A DNA stretch of 64,000 nucleotides, from NCBI GenBank assembly GCA_030407085.1, contig CM059585.1, forward strand, positions 87,248,501-87,312,500, in the 5' to 3' direction. Origin of the DNA: Trichopria drosophilae (taxonomy: Eukaryota > Arthropoda > Insecta > Hymenoptera > Diapriidae). Positions 26,601 to 36,600 of this stretch are shown here, one piece after another; positions within the stretch are counted from its first letter, which is position 1, and each line of letters begins with the position of its first letter. The notes beneath the pieces were generated by a model. It did not search any database. It saw only the letters and a list, made by a program, of their open reading frames with translations, and was not told the DNA's origin. Made by a program: the position numbers and the translations under genes.

Positions 26601-27889
26601 CGAGTGGTTGTGCTTCGAACTTGCTGCACAGGAGACCGAGGTTCGATTCTCGGTCGAAGCGAATCTGTTTTTTTTTTTAATTTATTGATTTGGGATTAAA
26701 AAAAAATAGAATTTTTTAAATTTCAATACCAACAAAAAAGGGATTAAAAATTTGGAATCACTTTTAATCTTTTTTCGTTTACTAGGATGGGAACAAAATC
26801 ATTAATAAAAACATATTTCAATCAATTGTGAATTGTTTAGCTTATATAAAAAATATGCATGAAAAAAAGTAGAAATATATAGATTTATTGAAAAGGCAAG
26901 TGCAAATTATAATTCTATGTCAACCGAGATATGGATACTTTATATTCCCTAGGAGAATATCGAATGAGAAGTTGATATAGCACATACTAACATGCATTTG
27001 GTTTATATTTAATAAGTATCAGAGCAATGAGAATTTTATTAAGATATCAAAAGTAAAGAAGTTTAAAAAATGTATGTAATTAGATTCTAGACTATTCCTA
27101 TTGTAATATAATTAAAAGGAGTTTATTAACTTCAGTTTCATCATAATTAAGCATCTGTCAATATTTACGAAAGTTTTTACAATTGTTATTTTTAATTTTT
27201 GACAATTCTTTGTGTAGCAATATTAGAACAATCAAGTGACAAACCAATCTAACGAAAGTGTTTTGTTATTGATATAAATTGAAGTTTGTACCAATTTAAA
27301 ACTTTATAGTCTGTCATTGTTCTTATAATTTCTTATTTGGAACTGTGATTCAAGTATTTAAAGAATGATTCATTCGCATTTAAAAGTACTTCCAACAAAG
27401 TAAGAGGTTTTTATTGAGTGTGATGTTTTAAAAAAGGAAATACATTTGTGTTATATATTTTAAAAAGATTAATTTACGTACTTTATTGCCAATCACTATG
27501 AATGGAAATGTAGAATCATCTTGAACATCAGCATAATACAAAAATTCTGACTTCCAAAGTGTCAAATTCCTAAAACTGTTTCTATCATCCACAGCATATG
27601 TCAGCAAGCAAATGTCTGACCCTCGATAAAACGGAGTACGTAACGTCTTAAATCTCTCCTGACCCGCAGTGTCCCAAATTTGCAACGTGTACAATTCGCC
27701 ATTAATCTCGATATCTTTGTTAAGAAATTCTACTCCAATCGTGTGGAAGCTTTGTTCGTCAAAATGATTCGACACAAATCGGTTCATAAGGCAAGATTTT
27801 CCAACTCCTCCATCGCCCAAAATAACAACTTTCAAGAGAGTCGACCTATGAGAATTACGATTAGGAAAATTTGTACTTCTAGCAGCCAT
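14624..27889 (-). CDS. Rab9: Rab9 small GTPase, two coding exons
   Basis: The gene reads on the minus strand: exon 1 27889-27482 (136 codons), intron 27481-14885 (12,597 nt, GTACGT donor, TTCCAG acceptor, phase 0), exon 2 14884-14624 (86 codons plus TAA). The predicted protein is 222 residues; mammalian Rab9A has 201. Visible motifs: P-loop GDGGVGKS at 25-32, the switch I region with HTIGVEFLNKD at 49-59, WDTAGQER at 72-79, NKVD at 135-138 (split exactly by the intron) and ETSAK at 165-169. HTIGVEFLNKD, the FYYADV-like stretch and the QDTVDL tail are Rab9-specific features. Rab9 is known to act in late endosome to trans-Golgi transport and lysosome-related traffic, prenylated on C-terminal cysteines. 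The Met at 27889 gives about 13 more N-terminal residues than usual. The Cys-Cys pair (214-215) is followed by seven more residues, which is odd for a Rab. The intron is packed with MITEs and holds no other gene I can support. Confidence 0.95.
14985..17031. other. Rab9 intron, left part
   Basis: No gene seen. There is a C-run at 16769-16788 that ends in a GCCCCCTC tail. The rest is AT-rich with short chance openings. Confidence 0.55.
17032..18510. repeat. Pair of ~220 bp direct repeats flanking ~1 kb
   Basis: The copies lie at 17032-17250 and 18287-18510 in the same orientation. Shared blocks: AATAGTACATTATGTGCCA, CCCGAGCGAAGTG, GGAGATCGATAT, CCGAAGGTTTCGCCCTAGGC and CGAGAAATCGAGTTTT. They are far more CpG-rich than their surroundings. 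The 1 kb between them has no reverse transcriptase or integrase ORF, and the repeats lack obvious TG...CA LTR ends, so I do not call them LTRs. Confidence 0.75.
17954..18164. mobile_element. Small MITE with CTAGGGAGCAAAATA ends
   Basis: A 211 bp unit bounded by 15-16 bp perfect inverted repeats, CTAGGGAGCAAAATA at the left and its reverse complement at the right. It contains CCGAGCGAAGCGAGGACG, similar in style to the CpG-rich words of the flanking direct repeats. Confidence 0.65.
18511..20690. other. Rab9 intron, non-coding stretch
   Basis: No gene. Weakly inverted CCGAAAGGC-containing blocks near 19890 and 20000 could be a worn MITE, but the match is too short to call. Confidence 0.5.
20754..20971. 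repeat. Hairpin with AAAATCGACCG microrepeats
   Basis: Arms 20754-20836 and 20889-20971 are imperfect inverted copies beginning CTTGTGCA. Repeated AAAATCGACC words cover 20710-20835 and 20895-20925. It looks like a small foldback repeat; no gene. Confidence 0.65.
21056..22311. mobile_element. TTAA-flanked (piggyBac-like) MITE, full palindromic copy
   Basis: The ends are CCCATTAACGCCCAA and its inverse, and TTAA flanks both sides (21052-21055 and 22312-22315). Inverted arms of about 520 bp match closely, for example AAAATTGAGTTTCA, CCTCAAAATGGCCGCAACAA (right arm; the left arm has CCACAAAA) and GAACAAAGGTGAACAAAATA. A TTAA target with ends starting CCC is the known signature of the piggyBac superfamily. 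No transposase is encoded. Confidence 0.88.
22316..22810. other. Rab9 intron, non-coding stretch
   Basis: AT-rich; nothing recognised. Confidence 0.5.
22811..23235. repeat. Array of GTAAAATTAC motifs (ACTGTAAAA family)
   Basis: Starts ACACTGTAAAACATG, then the word GTAAAATTAC or its reverse complement recurs every 20-60 bp about ten times (near 22832, 22852, 22881, 22926, 22973, 23033 and 23190). The same motif style and ACTGTAAAA end occur at 54150-54722 and 59971-61466, so this is probably a diverged MITE. Confidence 0.6.
24123..24370. repeat. Inverted repeat with TATCTCGTAAACG arms
   Basis: The left arm contains ATCTCGTAAACGGTATGAGA then TACGTGAAATCTGATGAAAT. The right arm (24305-24365) carries the inverse. 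A third, single copy of the same block lies at 7938-7987, linking this to another repeat in the window. Confidence 0.65.
24564..24636 (+). pseudogene. Degenerate tRNA-like sequence
   Basis: Has an A-box-like TGGTCGAGTGATTACGG and a B-box-like GGTTCAATTCTC at the right spacing for a tRNA. The acceptor and anticodon stems do not pair properly, so it is not a working tRNA. It may be a tRNA-derived (SINE-like) piece within the surrounding element. Confidence 0.5.
24824..25681. other. Rab9 intron, non-coding stretch
   Basis: No gene identified. A short plus-strand reading around 25110-25200 encodes a lysine/arginine-rich stretch that could be decayed transposase, but no family could be assigned. 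Confidence 0.45.
25682..26788. mobile_element. TIR element with CCYAGTAAACG ends carrying a second tRNA-like segment
   Basis: The left end ATCCCAGTAAACGAAAAAAG and the inverted right end ATCCTAGTAAACGAAAAAAG match over more than 20 bp. The interior contains repeated AATCCCCTTGAAT/GGAATTCA-like words and a tRNA-like segment close to the right end, the same layout as the element at 23349-24821. No ORF. Confidence 0.72.
26590..26661 (+). pseudogene. tRNA-like sequence
   Basis: A-box-like TGGCCGAGTGGTTGTGC, then a good T-arm CCGAGGTTCGATTCTCGG with a five-pair stem. The acceptor halves (GCGAGTG and TCGAAGC) do not pair and no proper anticodon arm forms. This points to a Pol III-type promoter relic and not to a functional tRNA. 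Confidence 0.55.
26789..27427. other. Rab9 intron, part next to exon 1
   Basis: AT-rich, no gene or repeat recognised. Confidence 0.55.
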
Positions 27890-28430
27890 CGTTGCGGTAC
27901 TCTTAACGATGCAAAATTTCCATTTACTCTAAGTTCTCAAGATGTTTCATGAAAATTGCCTGTTTATATTGTATGTACAAATAACTGGTTCGTCTTTGCG
28001 TTGGGAAGAATGCCAAGCAAAAAAATCTTCTCTTTTGTAAATGAACTGTGGATCATTGTCATGTCACTTGTAGGATTTGGATTTCAAGAACCTTTGTAAC
28101 CTTTATGTCATTTCTAATATTGACGAAATTCGATTTACTTCTTTTGTTTTTCGACTTCGATGATTTGTAATTGTTGGAAATGACATAAATTTTTTATTAA
28201 CGTTTTTCTTATGTATAAAACACTTTTCTCTTGGATTTTCTTGCCTGTTGAATTCACTGACAATTCGTTTTGACATACAATGCGTCGAGAGCGACGAATG
28301 TCATCGGTGGAGGTACCTTCGTATTCGTTGAAAAGTCATTTATTCACAAGGAAATTTGAAAAATAACAACCGTACTTATTGCGAATTCATTTTTACGGAC
28401 GGACGCGTAAACGACAGGCGAAACGCCCAT
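27890..28430. promoter_or_regulatory. Upstream region of Rab9
   Basis: Immediately 5' of the Rab9 start on the minus strand. It includes a locally CpG-rich patch (28265-28310 and 28395-28430, with ACGGACGGACGCGTAAACG). It probably holds the Rab9 5' UTR and promoter. No TATA box can be assigned with confidence. Confidence 0.4.
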
Positions 28431-28660
28431 GTTGGATTACGAATTCTCGAAATCAGCATGCACATATGTATTATGTATGCTGTATGTCAATTGCATTGTC
28501 TACATATATGTATGTAACATGGCCGCTTGTAATCATATGGTAATTGTTGCATATATATATGTATACAATATACATACAATGGGCCGGTGTACACACTTTT
28601 CGGAATTTCGCGGTCAAAACTGTCAAAAAATTAAAGGTCTGCATTCCAAATTCTTGCCAA

Positions 28661-28728
28661 TGGAAGGGAGAGCTAACAATGCAGCTGCAGGTGGTCATGA
28701 TTCGTCAGGTTTCTTAGGGGGCATTTAA
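28661..28728 (+). other. Possible first coding exon of a divergent gene (unrecognised)
   Basis: An ATG at 28661 opens a short frame (MEGRANNAAAGGHDSSGF...) that meets a potential donor TCAG|GTTTCT near 28707 before its stop at 28728. Its position, head-to-head with Rab9, would suit a divergent promoter. No domain, no downstream plus-strand exon and no family match could be found, so this may be chance. Confidence 0.15.
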
Positions 28729-28977
28729 AAAAAATCAACATTCAAGTTTATTGTTAATTATTGATACTTTTGTTTCTAACATTTCTTTCTGGACATTTTT
28801 TAAAGAAAGTAAGTAACTTATAAATATGACCTAAACTTTATTATATTATGTCATATTCTATTAAAGTACAAAGAAATGAATATATGTAGTCTATATTTGT
28901 TGCACAAAGTATCATCGCAGAATTACGATTATAATTATGTAGTAAATAAAAACAAATAAAATATGTACAGTTTTGAT

Positions 28978-29295
28978 TTGATTTTGATTTGATACCATTT
29001 ATTATTGTCCTGGACATTAGGTCCGTGGACAAATCACAATTAACAAGAGTTACAAACATAACTTAAAAACTAAACTAAACTAAGTTTAATATATATCAAA
29101 AGTAATAAAAAGTAATAATAAAATAAAAAGAAGAAGAAACCAAACAATTTGCATAAAGGCTAGCGCGCGGTTTAAATCAATTTATGTTGCACTAGAAACG
29201 TGACGTTTTAGGTGTGACATGAGGCCTGATTTAAAAGCTTCTTGAGATCGATTGGTGCGAAGGCAGGATGGTAACAAATTTCAGGATCTTATGGC
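28978..29295 (-). mobile_element. 5'-truncated non-LTR retrotransposon, 3' end only
   Basis: Read on the minus strand, it encodes the last residues of a LINE ORF2 (NLLPSCLRTNRSQEAFK...), then a 3' UTR ending GGACCTAATGTCCAGGAC, AATAAATGG and a TCAAATCAAAATC-type tail at 28978. The 5' part is missing. Confidence 0.75.
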
Positions 29296-30519
29296 CATTA
29301 TCCATAGTTTTATATATGATTGCCCTTTAATCTCTGATGCTCAATGCGTTACTTCATGTAAACGTAAACATATAACAATATTGCAAGCATATCGATATAT
29401 TCGATCACTATCATTCTCTTTCATGTGAATGATTAAATTTGTTTAAAAGTGGTTATGATCTGTTTTACTTATAACAAACAAATAATGTTGAGAAAATTTT
29501 ACTATAACGTTCCTGAAAATTGTTATGGCTTTGTAAAATGTGTCCCCATGTTTTAAAAAATAAATGTAAGTACAGAATACATGCCATTTCCAGTACAAAA
29601 AATATTAAATGTAGATACAGATAGATCGTTGTACAATTTCGATTACTTTTAGACTATGGATTGCGTGTATAATATTACTAAACTAATATTTCAAAACTAA
29701 TTTATTTCATATATTATCTTATTTATTTCATATATTTCATATATCTAATATATTTCAATATTAATAAAACTAATATTTCAAAACTAATTTAGACCCAAAT
29801 TTAGTAATATTGTTAGAACTAAGGCCAGTACGTTTATTCCTTGTAAGCCTCCTGTCATATTTGCGACGCTAATTTAGCATGTTAAGAAAGCGAGTAATAT
29901 GTTAAAATATAAAGAAAAGATTAAACTCTTATGCCTTAAATGCATTTGACCGAAATTTATTTTGATCTTATGTTAACATGGTTAATACGTTGACATGTAA
30001 GCCTCCTGGACAATTGTAGTGATTTACGGAAATTCCGTTCTAATTAGTGATAGAACGGATTTTTCTTGAACTTAACATCAAGTTTCTTAACATACTTTTA
30101 GTATTAAACGTGCATCATCAGTAATATGCGATAATCAAAGCTTTTTTATTACATCGCTAAAATAACTAAACTTATCAATTTATAATTTTCCATAATAATT
30201 TTAACTGTTATGAGTTTTATAAAATAAATATTATTAAGTTACTATTTTTATTCTTACTCTTTATGAGTCACTCATTCGCTAAGATTTCGCCATTTTTATA
30301 TAAAATTTCCATTAAAAAATTAAATTACTTGCATATTTCACGTGTATCGATGGCTGCTGCATTATTACTTCGTATTTACGTAATTAGCAAGCCAATGAAT
30401 ATATATCTAAACTTTAAATTTTAATTTTTATAATCTTTTATTTTGTGAAAAAAAAATACGTCGATTTGACACTTTTTCGAAGAATGACCCATATATGGAC
30501 ACCACTGTCTTCTTGAACA
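29296..30519. other. Non-coding stretch
   Basis: AT-rich. ATATTTCATAT microrepeats lie at about 29700-29770. TGTAAGCCTCCTG occurs twice, near 29843 and 29996. No gene. Confidence 0.5.
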
Positions 30520-31182
30520 AGTTTAAAGTTCACACAAATTGTCAACTTATTATAAATATTTTTGAAATCAATTTCATTTGAAATCTATCTGTTTAATTGT
30601 TCACATACATTGGAAAAAAGTGAAAAATTTCGAGGCAACACAATTCTACTTTTTTAATTTTTATTAATTTAGAGTAATAATAGTATAAAGAACATGTCCT
30701 GGGAAGATAAATTGAATAAATTATTCATTTTTGTCAGAAAGTTTCAAAAAATTCGTATAAAAAATTTACTTTTACATAGTAAATGTGCTTATTAATATGA
30801 ATACTTATATCGTTTTGTTTAAATCTCATAACATTTTATTGTACTTACACATACTCAATCATTCCATAAAACAGAATTCGTTATTTGAAATAAAATCACA
30901 AATTAATTTATCTACAAAATACACAAAACTTTCTGACAAATATGAATAATTCATTCAATTCATTTTCCCAAGACATGTTCTTTATACTATTATTTTATTA
31001 TTACTCTAAATTAATAAAAATTAAAAAAGTAGAATTGTGTCGTTTGAAATTTTTTACTTTTTTTAAATTTATATGAACAATTAAGCAGATATGATTTCAA
31101 ATGAAATTGATTTTTACATCTTATGACATTTATAATAGACCCCATGGTCAGATTTTGTTGACAATTTTTGTGAACTTTAAAA
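30520..31182. mobile_element. Inverted-repeat element, arms ~250 bp
   Basis: Left (30520-30760) and right (30895-31182) arms are inverted copies. Shared blocks include TTTAAAGTTCACA, AATCAATTTCATTTGAAAT and ACACAATTCTACTTTTTTAA. No coding capacity. Confidence 0.75.
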
Positions 31183-31370
31183 TCGTGACAAATCCACAAA
31201 ACTTATAACTCTCGTGGTACAGAAGTTATACTTAGATTAGTTTCGATTTTCATTTACATTATGATTGTTTTTAAGTTTATTGTTATCATACTAGGTATGT
31301 TCTTTAAGATGAATGGCAATATTAGTTCTTATAGTGCGCATTAATATTTCATTCAATATTTCGTTTTTAT

Positions 31371-31635
31371 ATAGGAAACTTTTTTTGGATTGAAATGAAT
31401 ACACTTGGATAGTTTTATATCCATAATGTTGAATACAGATGTATTTAAGATTTAATTTTTAAAAAGAAAACTTTTTTTGGATTAATATGAATTGAGAAAG
31501 TAACCTTTTTATTCGTATGAACGAATAGAATTGTATTTACGTATTAAAATGTATTCACCGTTGACCAAAGTATGGATTCAGAATTTAATAATTGAATCCA
31601 ATTCTATACAACTCTATCCAAATTCGATTGCTGGG
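31371..31635. mobile_element. CCCAGCAATCGA-family element, right end only
   Basis: Nearly identical to 49360-49586: TTTTTTTGGATTGAAATGAA units, then CCAATTCTATACAACTCTAT and the terminal TCGATTGCTGGG. The left end is absent, so this is a truncated copy. Confidence 0.8.
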
Positions 31636-31817
31636 AAGTATATTGGGTAGACTCGTCAGTAAGGTGATACTGATATACCCTGCCTTATACATGCATATGG
31701 TTTAATCAGTTATTGCAATTTTAGATGTTTGTAACAGGAATATCACAACATCGATAAGAATACAATATGAATTATATCGGTAATGGTTTATCGTACACAT
31801 GTTGCATATGTATTTTG

Positions 31818-32593
31818 GGGTCCATGTCTCGAAAACTTTTCTTAAAACAACTTAAACAAAATAAACTTTATACCAAAAAAACTTAAAACTTAAATAAATC
31901 ATATTGAATTTATTTATTACTTTATAAAAATACTTAAATAAAAAAATAATCATATGAAATTTATTTATTTCATTACTTATATCGTGCAAATTCAGATTAC
32001 AAAGATATGTTCATTGCAATGAGAGAAAGATATTTCAACTATAACTTTAATAATATAATTTTCGCTAAAATTACAACATAACAAATAATAAATTATACTA
32101 AAGAACATTTCAACACAAAAATAACGAACCCACAATGTATATATAAATATACCATCAGAATTGGTCGAAGTTGTGTATGCTCGCCCTAAACAGCGAATTG
32201 TAACATACTTCACACACCGCCAGGAAACCTTAGTTTTTTTCGACACACTTTGAGTATAAAAATCCATTAGAACTTTATAACTTCTTATTTTTTTGACTAA
32301 GTACAAATTTGCAGGACATATTGAATACGTTATAACACATTGATTTTTACAACGAAACTGACACATTGTTTACTACTAAGCACACTAATGAACAACACAT
32401 CACACTAACATTATTAACTATATGCCGAACATTACAAAAGTAGACAAACAATAACATATTACATTCTATAATATACCGTACTAATATAAAGTAATGAATA
32501 AATTTAATATGATTTATTTAATTTTTAAGAAAAGTTTTTTTGTCGGAATTTTTTTGTCGAAGTTTTTTTGACGAAGTTTTTGAGACGTGTTCC
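31818..32593. mobile_element. hAT-like MITE with 8 bp target duplication
   Basis: The ends GGGTCCATGTCTCGAAAAC and, inverted, GGGAACACGTCTCAAAAAC match at most positions. GTATTTTG flanks both sides (31810-31817 and 32594-32601). An 8 bp duplication is characteristic of the hAT superfamily. Near each end AAATAAATCATATTGAATTT-like sequence is repeated in inverted orientation. A 124-codon minus-strand opening inside (31992-32366) has no transposase motif. Confidence 0.8.
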
Positions 32594-32601
32594 CGTATTT
32601 T

Positions 32602-33642
32602 GGAGTGACCATTTTTTGAAATTAAGTAAATTGTTGCAAAATGCAACTTAGATTCTTCGACTGTTTTTCATAAATTAATTTAATTAGATAATATCTTGGT
32701 CTCTCATACTGAAAAGTAAATAATAAATAAACAAAGAGTTGTCGATTTCAACCACGTAATTATGATTTTACAACAATTTACTTATTTGACGATGTTAAAT
32801 AAAAAGAGCACAATGTAATCTTTTCCCATAATTTATTTTTGTTGACAAGTATCAGATTTTATAATCAATACTGATTGTAATATTCAATAAAATACATTTT
32901 TCAAAGCACTTTTGTTGTTCGTTTGAACACTTTCTATCAATTCAATACTTTCATATTTCTACACAATTGTTTATTTTAGACTCCTGTTCCCTCGTTGGAG
33001 GAATGTATAATCTGCCTATAATAAATTAAGTTGCATAAAACCTGTCGTCATGTGTTTCGATATTTCCACATTTTTTGCCCACTTCACATTCATCGGCTAC
33101 CTCTCGTTCATTACAAAATATGCTCATACAACATGCAAACGTAAAACACATCGATGTAAGTTGTTGCATGTTTCCAACATATTCTATGTATAAAATATAT
33201 AGTTAACTTTCATTCGTTTTTCGTAATTCGGTTTAAAATTCTGTCAACAAAACTGTTAACAGAATGTTAATTTTTTTAAATTATTAACACTGAAATAGAA
33301 TAGATATCGAGTAATTTACTACCTAGCTCCAGCAACGATAGACAAACCGTGCGAGCCATCACGTGCTATATGTACAGTTGCATCGTTATTGCAGTTTTCA
33401 ATTTATTTACAAACAATGTCGAAGGGGTTTCGCATTAAAATTTAAATTCATACCAACGAAAATACTTTCAAACTCCTAAAAAGGAGTCACAATCGCTAGG
33501 AAATTGACCTAATATTTGGTAACATTGATAAACCTTTACAAATCTATATGTAAAGTTCATAACAAAATATAAATGAGAATTTCAAAATCTAAGGAATCTT
33601 TTATACAAATGTCAATTAAGCTACGCAGTGCCTAATTGTACA
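32602..33642. other. 3' region of the Mpv17-like gene
   Basis: Lies downstream of the Mpv17-like stop on the minus strand, so part should be its 3' UTR. No other gene, RNA or repeat was recognised. Confidence 0.5.
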
Positions 33643-36600
33643 TCATCGTAATGCTGTCGACCACGTGGTAGGCTTTTCCAAACTCTTTAAAAACCTAGAT
33701 TTCGCAGCTGCCGCTTTCTCTTCTTTGCTTTCTACGCTGTCCTTTTTGGCTACGATAGCTAATTTTTTAGATTCTCGCGCTTTCATATATGCCAAAAACG
33801 AAGTCCACATCAAACTGCAAATGCTTACGTAGACAACTCTATTCTTTTCCGGAATTACGAGGAAGTTTATAGTTTGAAGAACTGGCCAAACGCATACACC
33901 AATCTGTAACCAAATTTTCTTTAGAAATTTGATTATCGAATCATTATTGATTACTTACTTTGTAAGTTGGCCAGAATTTTTCTTTTACTTCGTCCACACA
34001 GACTGAGATTGGTTTGAATTCCAAAAGATTTAAGCCGAAGAAAAAACAGCACATTGCACTTGGTCCATACGTTACTTGTTCGACAAGAGCCTGAAATTTA
34101 AACATAATTATTAAATTTCTTCATGTATCTCAGCACTTTTCTGTATGCTTTTTTCTTTTTTTATTTATTAAGGGGCCTGAAGCCCTTTTAGAACATTACA
34201 TAGTAATATAATAATGGCACATAAGTGGATCGGATGTTATATAATTACAAAATCAATTATATTGAAGGATTCTTAAGTTAAGTAAATTTATTGCTTCTGC
34301 TGGGGGTTTTGTAAATACATTTGTGCGATAATTAACGATAATCAACATTTGTACGAAAGAAATGCTGAGATGTAAAGGGTGGTAGGATGGAGTCCAAATT
34401 TGGTATAATTAGTAAATTATGATAAATTTTGTATAAAAAGTATGCATCGGAATATTGACGATAAGAATATAAAGTAGGAATTTTTAAAGAGGATAATAAA
34501 GGCAGCATCATTCAGCCTTAATGTAAATGACTCCATTTTTACTGCTGAAGCTTTTGCCATTCTTAAAGCTGTAGAACTCGCTTTGTCTCATCCTGACTCA
34601 ATCTATATCATTTTTACGGATTCTCTTAGTGTTCTGACATCACTTAAAAATGTTCATTTTAACCTTTAGACTGCTGGAAATATAAAAATCAATATTTTGA
34701 CACATCACAAAAACTTGTTTGATGTTTATTTTTAGACTAAAATATATATTAATTTACTATTATTTTCACTTATTAAAGTCATTTAAGATAAATGTACCCC
34801 TCCACACCCCTTTTTACCTACCCCAAATCCATTAAATTTGTATTTTCTACATTGTGCAAGTGGTCATTATTTTGTTTCCTTCAGACTATAATTACAAGAG
34901 AATACATTTTTAGTGTACTTACACTATAAAATAAATGAAACTCGAATACGATATTTGATGCGGTGGTTTTTTATTTTTAATTCATTCAGGGATTGTTTTT
35001 GAATTTATTGTATTTTCGTCATTAGATTTGGATTCAACGTCGAAAAATACTCCGGAAAAGTGTATCTGCACTATAAAATAAATAAAATTTGAATCCCATG
35101 TCTAATGGTGCGGGGGGGGGGGGGGAGGGATATCTTTAAAACAACCCTCAAAATTTGACTATCAATCCTTCAAATTTAATTAAATCTACAAATTTAACTT
35201 ATATAATGTAAGATTTGAACAATCTCAGCTTCCAAATACTTATTTTTCTCTTATTAAATATTAATCAATTTTATCAATATTTAAAATAAAATCTTAAACA
35301 AAAAATTATTCTGTTAGGTACGTTCACACATTTAAAATTTCATAACATTCATAGTACATCGGTAAATTTTGTTTATATTGACTTCTATTGGACATATTTT
35401 CAATCAAATGTATATTTTGAATGTAAAAGTTCAAATAACTTTCAGTATATATATTTCAGTTATAAGAAAAAGTCAGTGATCAACAATAACCTTTTAATTT
35501 TTTTAAATAAATCCTATTCTTTTTTTTTTTACTCCTTACTGAGTTTATATAAAACTCACAGTCATTTTATATTTTTTAGGTTTATAAAAAAAATTTTTTT
35601 TTGGTTTTTTCGTCGACAAGTTTCAACAAGGATTATAAAATCTCTCAAGCCATAGAATTCCATATGGCAATTAAGGTAAGGAGATTTCCTTTTTTATACA
35701 CACTGAAAGTTATTAAAATTTATAAATGTTTTTTATAAAAATAATATGTATCATTACCTAATTTACTAAAACAGTTACTTTCTGATGAGGACCTAAATAA
35801 AGAGTCGAAACGTCGAAGATTTTTTTAATTAATTTGTAGTCAATTATTTCCGTCATACCAAGAAATTAAATTCACACAGGAATTTTTCACTTAAGAAACA
35901 ATTACGGAAAAGAAGAATTTATTTATATATAATGTTCTCATAAAGAAAGAAGGGTTTTCTACTGTTAAAAATGAAATTTTTAACATTAGCAGTTCCGTTC
36001 CCTGCCGGAGAATCAATATATTGACGCACCTCATGATCTACACTTTGTGTGTGATCAATCACTGATATGAGGTACCTTAAATACCAGTTTTCTGAACGCG
36101 ATATGGTGTTCTAAATCCCAGCATGCAGTCTAAAGGTTAATATTAAAAGCAATCCATATGTTTTAGAAATAGGGGAAAAAATTCTAGAGTTTAAGTATAA
36201 ATCATCGAATAATAGTAAATTAACGTTTTATTGGGTATCAGCGCACAGCAGCATTGACGGAAACGAGATTGCGGACTCAAAAGCCAAGGAAGCATCCATG
36301 CTGGAACCTACACCCTTTATAAAAATTCCTTTTACAGATTTCAAGCAGGCTGCTAGAGAAAATTCACTGAAAAGTACTGAGAGTATATTTCTCCGTGACA
36401 GTAACCATAAAAGCCAAGAATATTTTTTTAATTACTACACACCTTCCGCTAAACCCTGGTTTTATAATCTAAATCTCTCTAGAAAAATAACAGTAACAAT
36501 TAATAGATGCCGATCGAATCATTATAGCCTGAATGCTTCCTTGGCTTGGATTGGTTTTATCGATAGTCCTAACTGTGAATGTGGATTTGAGTTACAAGAC

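Noticed and set aside
24564..26661. Functional tRNA genes
   Set aside because: A and B boxes are present but the acceptor and anticodon stems do not pair.
31992..32366. 124-codon minus-strand gene
   Set aside because: It lies inside the hAT-like MITE and has no transposase motif or known domain.
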